Shown here: piece after piece, positions 37,555 through 44,711 of the stretch
Layout: each line of letters opens with the position of its first letter
Numbering within the stretch: position 1 is the first letter of the stretch
NCBI GenBank assembly: GCA_035551675.1
Contig: DASZMV010000066.1
Span: 1 to 64,000, forward strand
Length of the DNA: 64,000 nt
Reading direction: 5' to 3'
Source of the DNA: JAFECT01 sp035551675
Lineage (GTDB): Bacteria > Pseudomonadota > Alphaproteobacteria > Caulobacterales > Caulobacteraceae
Program-made: the position numbers and the translations under genes
Notes under the pieces: generated by a model
What the model was told of the DNA's origin: nothing
Seen by the model: the letters and a program-made list of their open reading frames with translations, nothing else
Database searches by the model: none

Positions 37555-37693
37555 GAACCACGAAGACCACAAAGGCCACGAAGAAGAGGAAAGCGGCTTC
37601 ACCGCTTTCACGCCGCCGAGGGCGCAAAACCAAGGCTTTGAATGCACCGTAGTCCCGGCCTTCCTTCGTGGTCTTTGTGGCCTTCTTGGTTCC
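37555..37693. repeat. CACGAAG-type inverted repeat pair
   Basis: GAACCACGAAGACCACAAAG (from 37555) and CTTCCTTCGTGGTCTTTGTG (from 37660) are inverted copies, extending to about 35 nt each, in the 183-nt gap between rlmH and the EnvC-like gene. They are likely to form a long stem in the polycistronic mRNA. No gene is seen in the gap. Confidence 0.65.
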
Positions 37694-37700
37694 TAGTCTT

Positions 37701-38168
37701 TCAGTCCCGGTGATACGGCGAGCCCGAGAGGATGGTGACCGCGCGATAGAGCTGTTCCGCCAGCATGGCGCGCGCCAGGGCGTGGGGCCAGGTTTGCGGG
37801 CCGAACGCGAGCTTGAACTTCGCGATGCTCAGCACGTCCTCCGACAACCCATCGGCGCCGCCGATCAGGAACGCCAGCTTGCGTTCGCCCTGGTCGCGCA
37901 GTTTGGAGATGCGGTCGGCGAAGGCGCGCGACGGAAACGTCTCGCCATGCTCATCGCACGCGACGATGAACGCGCCGGCGCCGGCGGCTTCGATCAACGC
38001 CTGGCCTTCGGACGGCTTGCCGGGCTTGCGCGGTTCGACCTCGACGACCTCGACCGGCCCCAGCCCCAACGCGCGTCCCTGCGTCGTCGCGCGTTCGCAC
38101 CAGTCGCGCGCCAAGTTGGCCTCGGGCGCGCGACCCAGGCGCCCGACGGCGATGACGGCGATCTTCAT
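37701..38168 (-). CDS. rlmH: 23S rRNA pseudouridine-1915 N3-methyltransferase
   Basis: 155-aa SPOUT methyltransferase: MKIAVIAVGRLG at the start, FIVACDEHGETFPSRAFA, LAFLIGGADGLSE (the SAM-binding knot) and the C-terminal LAEQLYRAVTILSGSPYHRD. It methylates pseudouridine in helix 69 of 23S rRNA. The length is standard. It follows rsfS by 10 nt, a widely conserved pair. Confidence 0.97.
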   Translation of the reverse strand: MKIAVIAVGRLGRAPEANLARDWCERATTQGRALGLGPVEVVEVEPRKPGKPSEGQALIEAAGAGAFIVACDEHGETFPSRAFADRISKLRDQGERKLAFLIGGADGLSEDVLSIAKFKLAFGPQTWPHALARAMLAEQLYRAVTILSGSPYHRD

Positions 38169-38178
38169 GAAGCGTGCG

Positions 38179-38667
38179 TCAGCCGACGCTGAGGCCGAGG
38201 TGTCCGCCCGGCGTGTCCACCGACCAGATCTTCTCGATGTTGTAGTAGGCGCGCACTTCCGGACGGAACAGGTGGACGATCACGTCGCCCGCATCGATCA
38301 GCACCCAATCGGCCTGCGGGAGACCTTCGACGCGCGCGCGTCCGTAGCCCGCATCCTTGAGGGCGCGCAGCAGGTGATCGGCCAGGGCGCCCACGTGACG
38401 CGCCGAACGGCCCGACGCCACCACGATGAAGTCGGCGAACGAGCTCTTGCCCTTCACGTCGATCAGGACGACGTCCTCGGCCTTGTCGTCATCCAGGCGC
38501 GCCAGGATGAGCGAGTGCAGGGGGGCGTCTTCGTCGCGGAGCGGCTTGACCGGGTCGGACTCGTGCGCGGTGTTGGAAACGGCGTCCGATATCTTCTTAC
38601 GCGCGGGAGGGCGGGCCAGCGGATGCTCCTTAAAGGTGGGCTCAAAAGCGACGGAATAGCCTAGCAC
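38179..38667 (-). CDS. rsfS: Ribosomal silencing factor RsfS
   Basis: The longest ATG start (38667) gives 162 aa. Conserved RsfS sequence begins near LHSLILARLDDDKAEDVVLI and includes SFADFIVVASGRSARHVGALAD and WVLIDAGDVIVHLF. It binds ribosomal protein L14 and blocks subunit joining when nutrients are short. The first 16 codons overlap a clean AAGGAG (complement of 38626-38631) that sits 6 nt before an in-frame CTG at 38619. The real start may therefore be that CTG, giving 146 aa. It lies between nadD and rlmH in the conserved order. Confidence 0.92.
   Translation of the reverse strand: MLGYSVAFEPTFKEHPLARPPARKKISDAVSNTAHESDPVKPLRDEDAPLHSLILARLDDDKAEDVVLIDVKGKSSFADFIVVASGRSARHVGALADHLLRALKDAGYGRARVEGLPQADWVLIDAGDVIVHLFRPEVRAYYNIEKIWSVDTPGGHLGLSVG
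38626..38631 (-). promoter_or_regulatory. Ribosome-binding site pointing to a CTG start of rsfS
   Basis: AAGGAG on the minus strand, 6 nt before an in-frame CTG (38619-38617). It would lie inside the coding region if the ATG at 38667 were used, which argues for the non-canonical start. Confidence 0.45.
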
Positions 38668-38718
38668 GGGCCGCCGCTTACGTCATGTGGGGTCCCGACG
38701 TTACCGGGACAGCCAGGC

Positions 38719-39375
38719 TTATGTGCGGCGCTGGGTCGCGGAACCCCGGATCGCGCTCGATGAGGCGGCGTTCAGGGGCGCGCGCAGGTAGATCCAGGCC
38801 GGCGTCTTGGCCGTAGCCAGCAGCGCGCCCGCCCGCGAGGGCAGGCGACAGTGAGCGAAACGCTTGGTTGCCGGGGCGAAGCGGCTGTCCAGCAGCGAGC
38901 CGGGCCGCGCGACCACCGCGATCGGCATCAGGCGGAAAATATCGGTCCAGCCGCGCCAGCAGTGAAAGGTCGCCAGATTGTCGCCGCCCATGATCCAGAC
39001 GAAATGCACGCCCGGATAGCGCGCCTTCAATGCCCGCAGCGTGTCGATGGTGTAGCGGGCGCCGATGCGGGTCTCGAAGTCCGAGACGATCATCTTGGGC
39101 CCGTCGGCCTGTTCACGCGCGCTGGCCATGCGCTGTTTCAGCGGCGCGGTGTCGTTCGACGCTTTCAGCGGGTTCTGCGGCGACACCAGCCAGATGACGC
39201 GATCGAGGCGCAGGCGCAGCCGCGCCGTTTCGGCCACGTGCGCATGACCCGGGTGCGCGGGATTGAACGAACCGCCGAGCAGGCCCACGCGCATGCCGGG
39301 TTCGAGGTGCAGGCCCGCGTTCAGCGACCCATGCCGCGGCGATGGCGCTTCAGGCGCGGGGCCGGCGAACCACAT
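38719..39375 (-). CDS. nadD: Nicotinate-nucleotide adenylyltransferase
   Basis: 218 aa from 39375 (GAGG upstream); an internal ATG at 39294 (M-R-V-G-L-L-G-G-S-F-N-P) is an alternative with no good ribosome-binding site. Nucleotidyltransferase motifs are GGSFNPAHPGHAHVA, LVSPQNPLK, FVWIMGGDNL and, near the C-terminus, SSSAIRGS (the ISSTxIR-type box). It makes deamido-NAD from nicotinate mononucleotide. The proBA genes often found between obgE and nadD in Alphaproteobacteria are absent here. Confidence 0.94.
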   Translation of the reverse strand: MWFAGPAPEAPSPRHGSLNAGLHLEPGMRVGLLGGSFNPAHPGHAHVAETARLRLRLDRVIWLVSPQNPLKASNDTAPLKQRMASAREQADGPKMIVSDFETRIGARYTIDTLRALKARYPGVHFVWIMGGDNLATFHCWRGWTDIFRLMPIAVVARPGSLLDSRFAPATKRFAHCRLPSRAGALLATAKTPAWIYLRAPLNAASSSAIRGSATQRRT

Positions 39376-39396
39376 GGGTCCTCGCTAGTTTGGCCC

Positions 39397-40443
39397 TCAT
39401 TCCGGCCGCCACGGCGCGGGCTCCGGCGCTTTCGCTCGTGCTTCCGCCGCGCGGCCGTCGCGAATGTCGCGCAGCGCGACCCGCAGCAGGTCGTTGACGC
39501 CTTCGCCGGACACGCCCGACACCAGCATCGGCTTGATCCCGGTAGCGCCTTCGAACGCCTGCGCAACCTCGTCGCGCAGCTCCGGCGACAGGGCGTCGAT
39601 CTTCGACAGCGCAACGATCTCGACCTTGTCTTCGAGCCCCTCGCCGTAGGCTTCCAGCTCGGTTCGCACCGTCGCGTAATCGGCCGCCGGATCCTGCGCC
39701 GTCGCGTCGACGAGGTGGATCAAAACCGCGGTGCGTTCGACGTGGCCGAGAAACTTGGTGCCGAGGCCCGCGCCGTCCGCGGCGCCTTCGATCAGGCCGG
39801 GAATGTCGGCGAGCACGAACCGTTCCTCCGCCGACAAATTCACCACGCCGAGATTGGGCGTGAGCGTGGTGAACGGATAGTCCGCGATCTTCGGCGTCGC
39901 CGCGCTCACCGCCGCCAGGAACGTCGACTTGCCCGCATTCGGCAGACCGACGAGGCCCGCGTCGGCGATCAATTTCAGGCGCAGCCACAGCCACCGCTCG
40001 ATGCCCTTCTGACCCGGCATGGCGAAGTGCGGCGCCTGGTTGATCGGGCCCTTGAAGTGGATGTTGCCGTGACCACCGTTGCCGCCGCGCGCAAGCAGGA
40101 TCCTCGCGCCCACCTGGTCGAGGTCGGCGATCAGGGTCTCGCGATCCTCCTCATAGACCTGGGTGCCGACGGGAACCTTCAGCACCACGTCCTCGCCGCC
40201 GACGCCGTTCCTCTGCTTGCCCATGCCGTGCTGGCCGGTCTGCGCCTTGAAGTGCTGCTGGTAGCGATAGTCGATCAGGGTGTTCAGCCCCTCGACCGCC
40301 TCGATCCAGACGTCGCCGCCCCGGCCGCCGTCGCCGCCGTCGGGTCCGCCGTACTCGATGAACTTCTCCCGCCGGAAGGACACGGCGCCGCCGCCTCCGT
40401 CGCCGGAGCGGATATAGACCTTGCACTGGTCGAGAAACTTCAT
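39397..40443 (-). CDS. obgE: GTPase ObgE/CgtA
   Basis: 348 aa: a Gly-rich Obg fold (1-158, with GDGGGGAVSFRREKFIEYGG), then a G domain with GLPNAGKSTFL, DIPGLIEGA and ALSKIDAL. The C-terminal extension found in some Obg proteins is short (about 15 aa). Obg binds the 50S subunit during assembly and, in Caulobacter, is essential for growth. It heads the nadD-rsfS-rlmH chain, 21 nt before nadD. Confidence 0.97.
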   Translation of the reverse strand: MKFLDQCKVYIRSGDGGGGAVSFRREKFIEYGGPDGGDGGRGGDVWIEAVEGLNTLIDYRYQQHFKAQTGQHGMGKQRNGVGGEDVVLKVPVGTQVYEEDRETLIADLDQVGARILLARGGNGGHGNIHFKGPINQAPHFAMPGQKGIERWLWLRLKLIADAGLVGLPNAGKSTFLAAVSAATPKIADYPFTTLTPNLGVVNLSAEERFVLADIPGLIEGAADGAGLGTKFLGHVERTAVLIHLVDATAQDPAADYATVRTELEAYGEGLEDKVEIVALSKIDALSPELRDEVAQAFEGATGIKPMLVSGVSGEGVNDLLRVALRDIRDGRAAEARAKAPEPAPWRPE

Positions 40444-40504
40444 CGGCGGGGTTTTCGCGTATGTGAGGGAAAAGGTCGAGGCGTACCAAGTTCTTGGGGC
40501 CCGC

Positions 40505-41038
40505 TCATGCCAGCCAGACCATCATTCGGGTATCGACCTCGGCGTCCCGCGCGAGGCAGCGTTTGCGCCTAACCTCTCCCGTGTAGAGGAAGCCGCACTT
40601 CTGGAGCACCCGCCCCGAGGCGGGGTTGTCCGCAAAATGGCTCGCGGCGAGCACCCGCTTCTTCCAGGCCCGCTTCGCCCAGTCGACCGCCGCCTGCGCC
40701 GCCTCTGTGGCGAAGCCGCGCCCCCAGAACGGCTTGGCGACCCAATAGCCGATCTCCGGGTACGGGTCATCCGCGCGGTGGAAGCCCACCATACCCGCCG
40801 GTCCGTCCTGCTCGTGTTCGATCAGGAACACGCGCTCGCGCGCAGGGTCGAGCGACTGAACCGATTTCAGAAACCCCTCGGCGTGGTCGGAACCGTACGG
40901 ATGCGGAATGCTCAGGGTCATGCGCGCAACGTCAATCTCGCCGCAGAAGCGGGTGATGGCCGCAAGGTCACGCGCCTCGGGCGCCCGCAAACGCAGACGT
41001 CTGGTTTCCAGAACGGGTGTCGGTTCGATCACACACAT
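40505..41038 (-). CDS. GNAT acetyltransferase (RimJ/RimL type)
   Basis: 177 aa. RimJ/L-like features are LETRRLRLRAPEARDLAAI at the N-terminus, IGYWVAKPFWGRGFATEAA (acetyl-CoA binding motif A) and NPASGRVLQKCGF. It would acetylate an N-terminal amine or small molecule in the cytoplasm. The substrate is unknown. It lies between rpmA and obgE on the same strand, a position where Alphaproteobacteria frequently carry such a gene. Confidence 0.9.
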   Translation of the reverse strand: MCVIEPTPVLETRRLRLRAPEARDLAAITRFCGEIDVARMTLSIPHPYGSDHAEGFLKSVQSLDPARERVFLIEHEQDGPAGMVGFHRADDPYPEIGYWVAKPFWGRGFATEAAQAAVDWAKRAWKKRVLAASHFADNPASGRVLQKCGFLYTGEVRRKRCLARDAEVDTRMMVWLA

Positions 41039-41080
41039 GGCCGGTCTCCTGTGTTCGGCCTGAGAGCTCCAGCGGGAATC

Positions 41081-41112
41081 AAAACGGGGAGCCCGGCGAT
41101 CCGGACTCCCCG
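41081..41112 (-). terminator. Terminator of the rplU-rpmA operon
   Basis: On the minus strand CGGGGAG and CTCCCCG arms (41106-41112 with 41085-41091) plus an inner CCGG/CCGG stem are followed by TTTT (complement of 41081-41084). An outer CTCCAGCGG/CCGCTGGAG pair (from 41067 and ending 41118) embraces it and is mutually exclusive with part of the stem. Confidence 0.7.
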
Positions 41113-41173
41113 CTGGAGTTTCTCGTCCGGATCGCCCTCTTGCGGCGCGACCCGGAAACTTGTGTGTTCCAGA

Positions 41174-41455
41174 CTACGCCTTGGCGGCCTTGGCTTGCTG
41201 ATCGGCCGGCATGACCGACACGAAGCGGCGCTCGTTGCGCTTCTTGGAGAATTTCACCTCGCCCTGGACGAGGGCGAATAGGGTGTGATCGCGGCCGAGG
41301 CCGACGTTGTCGCCCGGGTGGAATTCGGTGCCGCGCTGGCGCACCAGAATGTTGCCCGCGAGCACGTGCTCGCCGCCGTACTTCTTCACGCCGAGGCGCT
41401 TGGATTCGGAATCGCGGCCGTTACGCGACGAGCCGCCGGATTTCTTGTGAGCCAT
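41174..41455 (-). CDS. rpmA: 50S ribosomal protein L27
   Basis: 93 aa beginning MAHKKSGGSSRNGRDS with the conserved Gly-rich core GGEHVLAGNILVRQRGTEFH. It lies near the peptidyl-transferase centre of the ribosome. It follows rplU by 24 nt and is followed by a terminator. Confidence 0.98.
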   Translation of the reverse strand: MAHKKSGGSSRNGRDSESKRLGVKKYGGEHVLAGNILVRQRGTEFHPGDNVGLGRDHTLFALVQGEVKFSKKRNERRFVSVMPADQQAKAAKA

Positions 41456-41479
41456 GACGTGCGCTCCTGAACTCTGTTC

Positions 41480-42151
41480 CTATTCCTCGTCGCCCGACTT
41501 GGGCTTCGAGGCTTTCTTCGCGGCCGCCTTCTTGGGCGCCGCTTGCTTGGTTTCGCCGGCGTCGGCCTTAGCCTCGGTCTTCGGCTTCGCGGCCTTCTTG
41601 GGCGCGGCTTCCGGGGCCGGATCGGCGTGCTCGACGACCTGGGCGTGGACGATGGCCGACTTGGCGTCGTCCTCCACCACGTTCTCGACCTCGACCTTGG
41701 CCGGGGTGACCTTCTTTGCCTTGGCCTTGGGGGACTCTTCGGCGACAGGGGCGACCGGCTTGGCCAGGCCGCGGGCGCGCAGGTTGATCTCGGCCTTGGT
41801 GATCAGCTCGACCTTGCCGTCCCACTTGGCCGACTTGCCGTCGCCCGACAGCGCGGTCACGCGCAGCACGCTCTCCGGCTGGCGGTGGCCGCGCGTGCGG
41901 CGATAGCCCTGACGGCGGGTCTTCTTGAAAATCTTAACCTTTTCGCCCTTGCGGGTCTCGATCAGGGTCGCGGTCACCGCCGCGCCCGAGATCAGGGGCT
42001 CGCCCAGGGTCGAACCCTTATCGTCGCCGACCATCAGGACGGAGTCGAACTTGATCTCGGCCCCCGGCTCGCCGTCGAGCTTTTCCACGACCAGCAGATC
42101 GCCGGCCTGGACCCGGTATTGCTTGCCGCCGGTTTTGATCACCGCGTACAT
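41480..42151 (-). CDS. rplU: 50S ribosomal protein L21 with long C-terminal extension
   Basis: 223 aa, about twice the usual length. Residues 1-103 are canonical L21 (MYAVIKTGGKQYRVQAGD, FKKTRRQGYRRTRGHRQ). Residues about 104-223 form a low-complexity Ala/Lys/Pro/Glu-rich tail with repeated APKKAA units and a more structured start (KVELITKAEINLRARGLAKP). Extended L21 proteins occur in Alphaproteobacteria; the tail's role is unknown. A strong promoter lies upstream. Confidence 0.97.
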   Translation of the reverse strand: MYAVIKTGGKQYRVQAGDLLVVEKLDGEPGAEIKFDSVLMVGDDKGSTLGEPLISGAAVTATLIETRKGEKVKIFKKTRRQGYRRTRGHRQPESVLRVTALSGDGKSAKWDGKVELITKAEINLRARGLAKPVAPVAEESPKAKAKKVTPAKVEVENVVEDDAKSAIVHAQVVEHADPAPEAAPKKAAKPKTEAKADAGETKQAAPKKAAAKKASKPKSGDEE

Positions 42152-42216
42152 GGCGCGCGCCTTTTGTCGGACAAAAACAGTTGCGCCCGCGAGGGGTCCC
42201 GCGGGCGGAGGCGGGC

Positions 42217-42244
42217 TTTATACAGCGGCGCGCTTGCGAGTCAA
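42217..42244 (-). promoter_or_regulatory. Sigma-70-type promoter of rplU-rpmA
   Basis: On the minus strand TTGACT (complement of 42239-42244), a 16-nt spacer and TATAAA (complement of 42217-42222) predict a start site near 42210 and a leader of about 60 nt. The leader contains a GCCCGCG/CGCGGGC hairpin (42185-42206). The rest of the 329-nt gap up to 42480 shows no gene, only GC-rich sequence that must hold the COG0523 promoter. Confidence 0.65.
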
Positions 42245-42480
42245 CGGAAAGCCCGGGACCGCGACCCTAAATCGAGGGCCCAAAAAGGAAAACCCTCCCG
42301 CCGCCGCTCGGCTACCCTCGGAACGGCTTGGCCCAGGCTTTCGGCGCGGCCCCCTGGGCGTGCTCCTGATCGGGCGGCGGATGAGGCTGGCGGGCGCCAC
42401 GCGGCGGATCGGGGCCGGACCTTCCGCACGCGCCGCCCAGGGCTTACATCACGGCCCGCTCGTCAAAGACCGGACCTTTC

Positions 42481-43518
42481 ATGTCGCAGATTCCCGTTAC
42501 CGTGCTCACCGGCTATCTGGGCGCGGGTAAGACCACGCTCCTGAACCGCATCCTCAGCGAGGACCACGGCAAGCGCTACGCCGTCATCGTCAACGAGTTC
42601 GGCGAGATCGGCATCGACAACGACCTGATCGTCGACACCGACGAGGAGGTGTTCGAGATGAACAACGGCTGCGTCTGCTGCACCGTGCGCGGCGACCTGA
42701 TCCGGGTGTTGTCCGGCCTGATGAAGCGCAAAGGCCGTTTCGACGCGGTGGTGGTGGAGACCACGGGCCTCGCCGACCCCGGCCCGGTGGCGCAGACCTT
42801 CTTCGTCGACGACGAGATCAAGGCCAAGACCAAGCTCGACAGCGTGACCACGGTGGTGGATGCGCTCCACGTCGGCCAACGCATCGACGACAGCAGGGAG
42901 GCGCGCGAGCAGATCGCCTTCGCCGATCAGATCATCCTCAACAAGACCGATCTCGTCAGCGAAGCCGAACTCGAAGCGGTCGAGGCGCGGTTGCGCAGCC
43001 TCAATCCTCTGGCGCCGATCCGTCGCGCGGTCCGTTCCAACGTGCCGCTCGATCAGGTACTGGGCCGCGGCGGTTTCGATCTCGAACGGATCGTCGAGCT
43101 GGAGCCCGAGTTCCTCAATCCCGCGCACGGCGAGCCGGGTCACGTGCACGACGAGGACTGCGATCACGATCACCACGACCACCATCATCACGGTCACGCC
43201 CACGCGGGCGCCGAAGACATTCGCGGCATTTCCCTGTCGACCGACAAGCCGATCGATGGCCAGCGCTTCACCCAGTGGCTCGACCGCCTGCTGGCCGAGC
43301 AGGGCCCCGACATCCTGCGCGGCAAGGGCATCATCGACGTGAAGGGCGAGGACAGGCGCCTCGTTTTCCAGGCCGTGCACATGATCCTCGAGGGCGATCT
43401 GCAGCGGCCCTGGGGCGCGGACGAGCGGCGCTGGTCGCGCGCCGTCTTCATCGGCCGCAACCTCGATGAGGTGAAACTGCGCGCCGGCTTCGAAGCCTGC
43501 ATCGCGCAAGACGCATGA
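42481..43518 (+). CDS. COG0523 (CobW/ZNG1-like) metal-chaperone GTPase
   Basis: 345 aa. G-domain: Walker A GYLGAGKTTLLNRI, the metal-binding CxCC in NNGCVCCTV, VETTGLADP and NKTD. A His/Asp-rich loop at about 220-243 (HVHDEDCDHDHH and more) and a C-terminal CobW_C domain follow. These GTPases deliver zinc or other metals to client proteins. Neither a Zur box nor a cobalamin riboswitch was recognised in the leader. The stop overlaps the next start (ATGA), so it is coupled to a WD40 protein. Confidence 0.92.
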   Translation: MSQIPVTVLTGYLGAGKTTLLNRILSEDHGKRYAVIVNEFGEIGIDNDLIVDTDEEVFEMNNGCVCCTVRGDLIRVLSGLMKRKGRFDAVVVETTGLADPGPVAQTFFVDDEIKAKTKLDSVTTVVDALHVGQRIDDSREAREQIAFADQIILNKTDLVSEAELEAVEARLRSLNPLAPIRRAVRSNVPLDQVLGRGGFDLERIVELEPEFLNPAHGEPGHVHDEDCDHDHHDHHHHGHAHAGAEDIRGISLSTDKPIDGQRFTQWLDRLLAEQGPDILRGKGIIDVKGEDRRLVFQAVHMILEGDLQRPWGADERRWSRAVFIGRNLDEVKLRAGFEACIAQDA

Positions 43519-44489
43519 GTTTTTCGTTCGGGGCCTTTGTGGTCGAGACCGTGTTCGGCAAGGACGGCTGCTGCGCCTTTGCGCTCGGCGACGGAACGGT
43601 GCGCTTCGACAGCGGCGAAACGATCGAGGCGCATCCGGACGCGGGGATCCAATGCGCGGCGGCGCACCCGTCGGGCGAGGGCGTCATCACCGGCGGCGAC
43701 GACGGCCGCGTGGTCTGGTCGACGTTTGAAGGCGCCAAGGAACTTTGCGCCATCTCCGGCAAGTGGATCGACGCGGTGGCGTCGAGCGCGGAATCGAACC
43801 TCATCGCCTTCGCCTGCGGCAAAGAGGCGCGCGTGATCGACGCGAAGGATGCAAAGTTCAGCCGCGTCTTCACCCACGAACGCTCGGTCGCCAACCTGGC
43901 GTTCGACGCCAAGGGTCGTCGTCTCGCCTGCGCGACCTACGGCGGCGCGGCGCTGTGGTTCGCCCGTATCGAGGGGCAGAAGCCGACGATGCTGAAATGG
44001 GCCGGGTCGCATGTCGCCGTGGTGTTCAGCCCCGACGGCAAGTTCCTGATCTCCTGCATGCAGGAGAATGCGCTGCACGGCTGGCGCGTCGCCGACGCCA
44101 AGGACATGCGCATGGGCGGTTATCCGGCCAAGCCGCGCAGCCTGTCGTTCCTCGCGCACGGCGCCCTGCTCGCGACCTCGGGCGCGGAGGGCGCGGTGGT
44201 CTGGCCCTTCTCCGGCGCCAACGGTCCCATGGGCAAACAGGCCGCCGAGATCGGCCACGAGGACGGCGCGCGGGTGACGAGAGTCGCGGGCGCGCCGCAA
44301 GGCCCGGTGCTGGCCGCAGGCCTCGAGGACGGCCGCGTCTGGATCGCCGACCTCACCGCGCGCGGCGTGGAACGTCTGCGCGCCGACAAGGGCGCGGCCA
44401 TCTCGGCGCTGGCCATCTCGCCCGACGGTAAGCGCGTGGCCTGGGGCGACGAAGACGGCGAAGCCGGCGTCGCGGACTCGCCGCTCTGA
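43515..44489 (+). CDS. WD40 repeat protein coupled to the metal GTPase
   Basis: 324 aa made of about six or seven beta-propeller blades. Recurring motifs are AAHPSGEGVITGGDDGRVVW, NLAFDAKGRRLACATYGG, VVFSPDGKFLISCMQ and ALAISPDGKRVAWGDEDG. No signal peptide or membrane segment is seen, so it is a cytoplasmic scaffold. The 4-nt overlap with the GTPase gene suggests joint action, perhaps as a client-binding platform, but that is inference. Confidence 0.87.
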   Translation: MSFSFGAFVVETVFGKDGCCAFALGDGTVRFDSGETIEAHPDAGIQCAAAHPSGEGVITGGDDGRVVWSTFEGAKELCAISGKWIDAVASSAESNLIAFACGKEARVIDAKDAKFSRVFTHERSVANLAFDAKGRRLACATYGGAALWFARIEGQKPTMLKWAGSHVAVVFSPDGKFLISCMQENALHGWRVADAKDMRMGGYPAKPRSLSFLAHGALLATSGAEGAVVWPFSGANGPMGKQAAEIGHEDGARVTRVAGAPQGPVLAAGLEDGRVWIADLTARGVERLRADKGAAISALAISPDGKRVAWGDEDGEAGVADSPL

Positions 44490-44711
44490 TCCAACCCGCA
44501 GCGGCTTTTGCGCGCTTGACTTGCCCGGCGGCCCGCGCCATTGCCCTTGGCGTCCGCGGGCCCCAGGGTCCACGGACACTCCGCAACCAACCTTAAGATT
44601 CATGCCCAGCGACAGTCCAAGTCGACGTAAGGCGCCGCCGAGCGCGTCCGGTCCGGCCTGATCTTTCAGGCTTGCCCGCGGCGGTCCAGGCGGCCGACCC
44701 CGAGGTGAGCC

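Noticed and set aside
42218..42429. Short minus-strand frames between rplU and the metal GTPase gene
   Set aside because: No ribosome-binding sites or recognisable sequence, and they overlap the rplU promoter.
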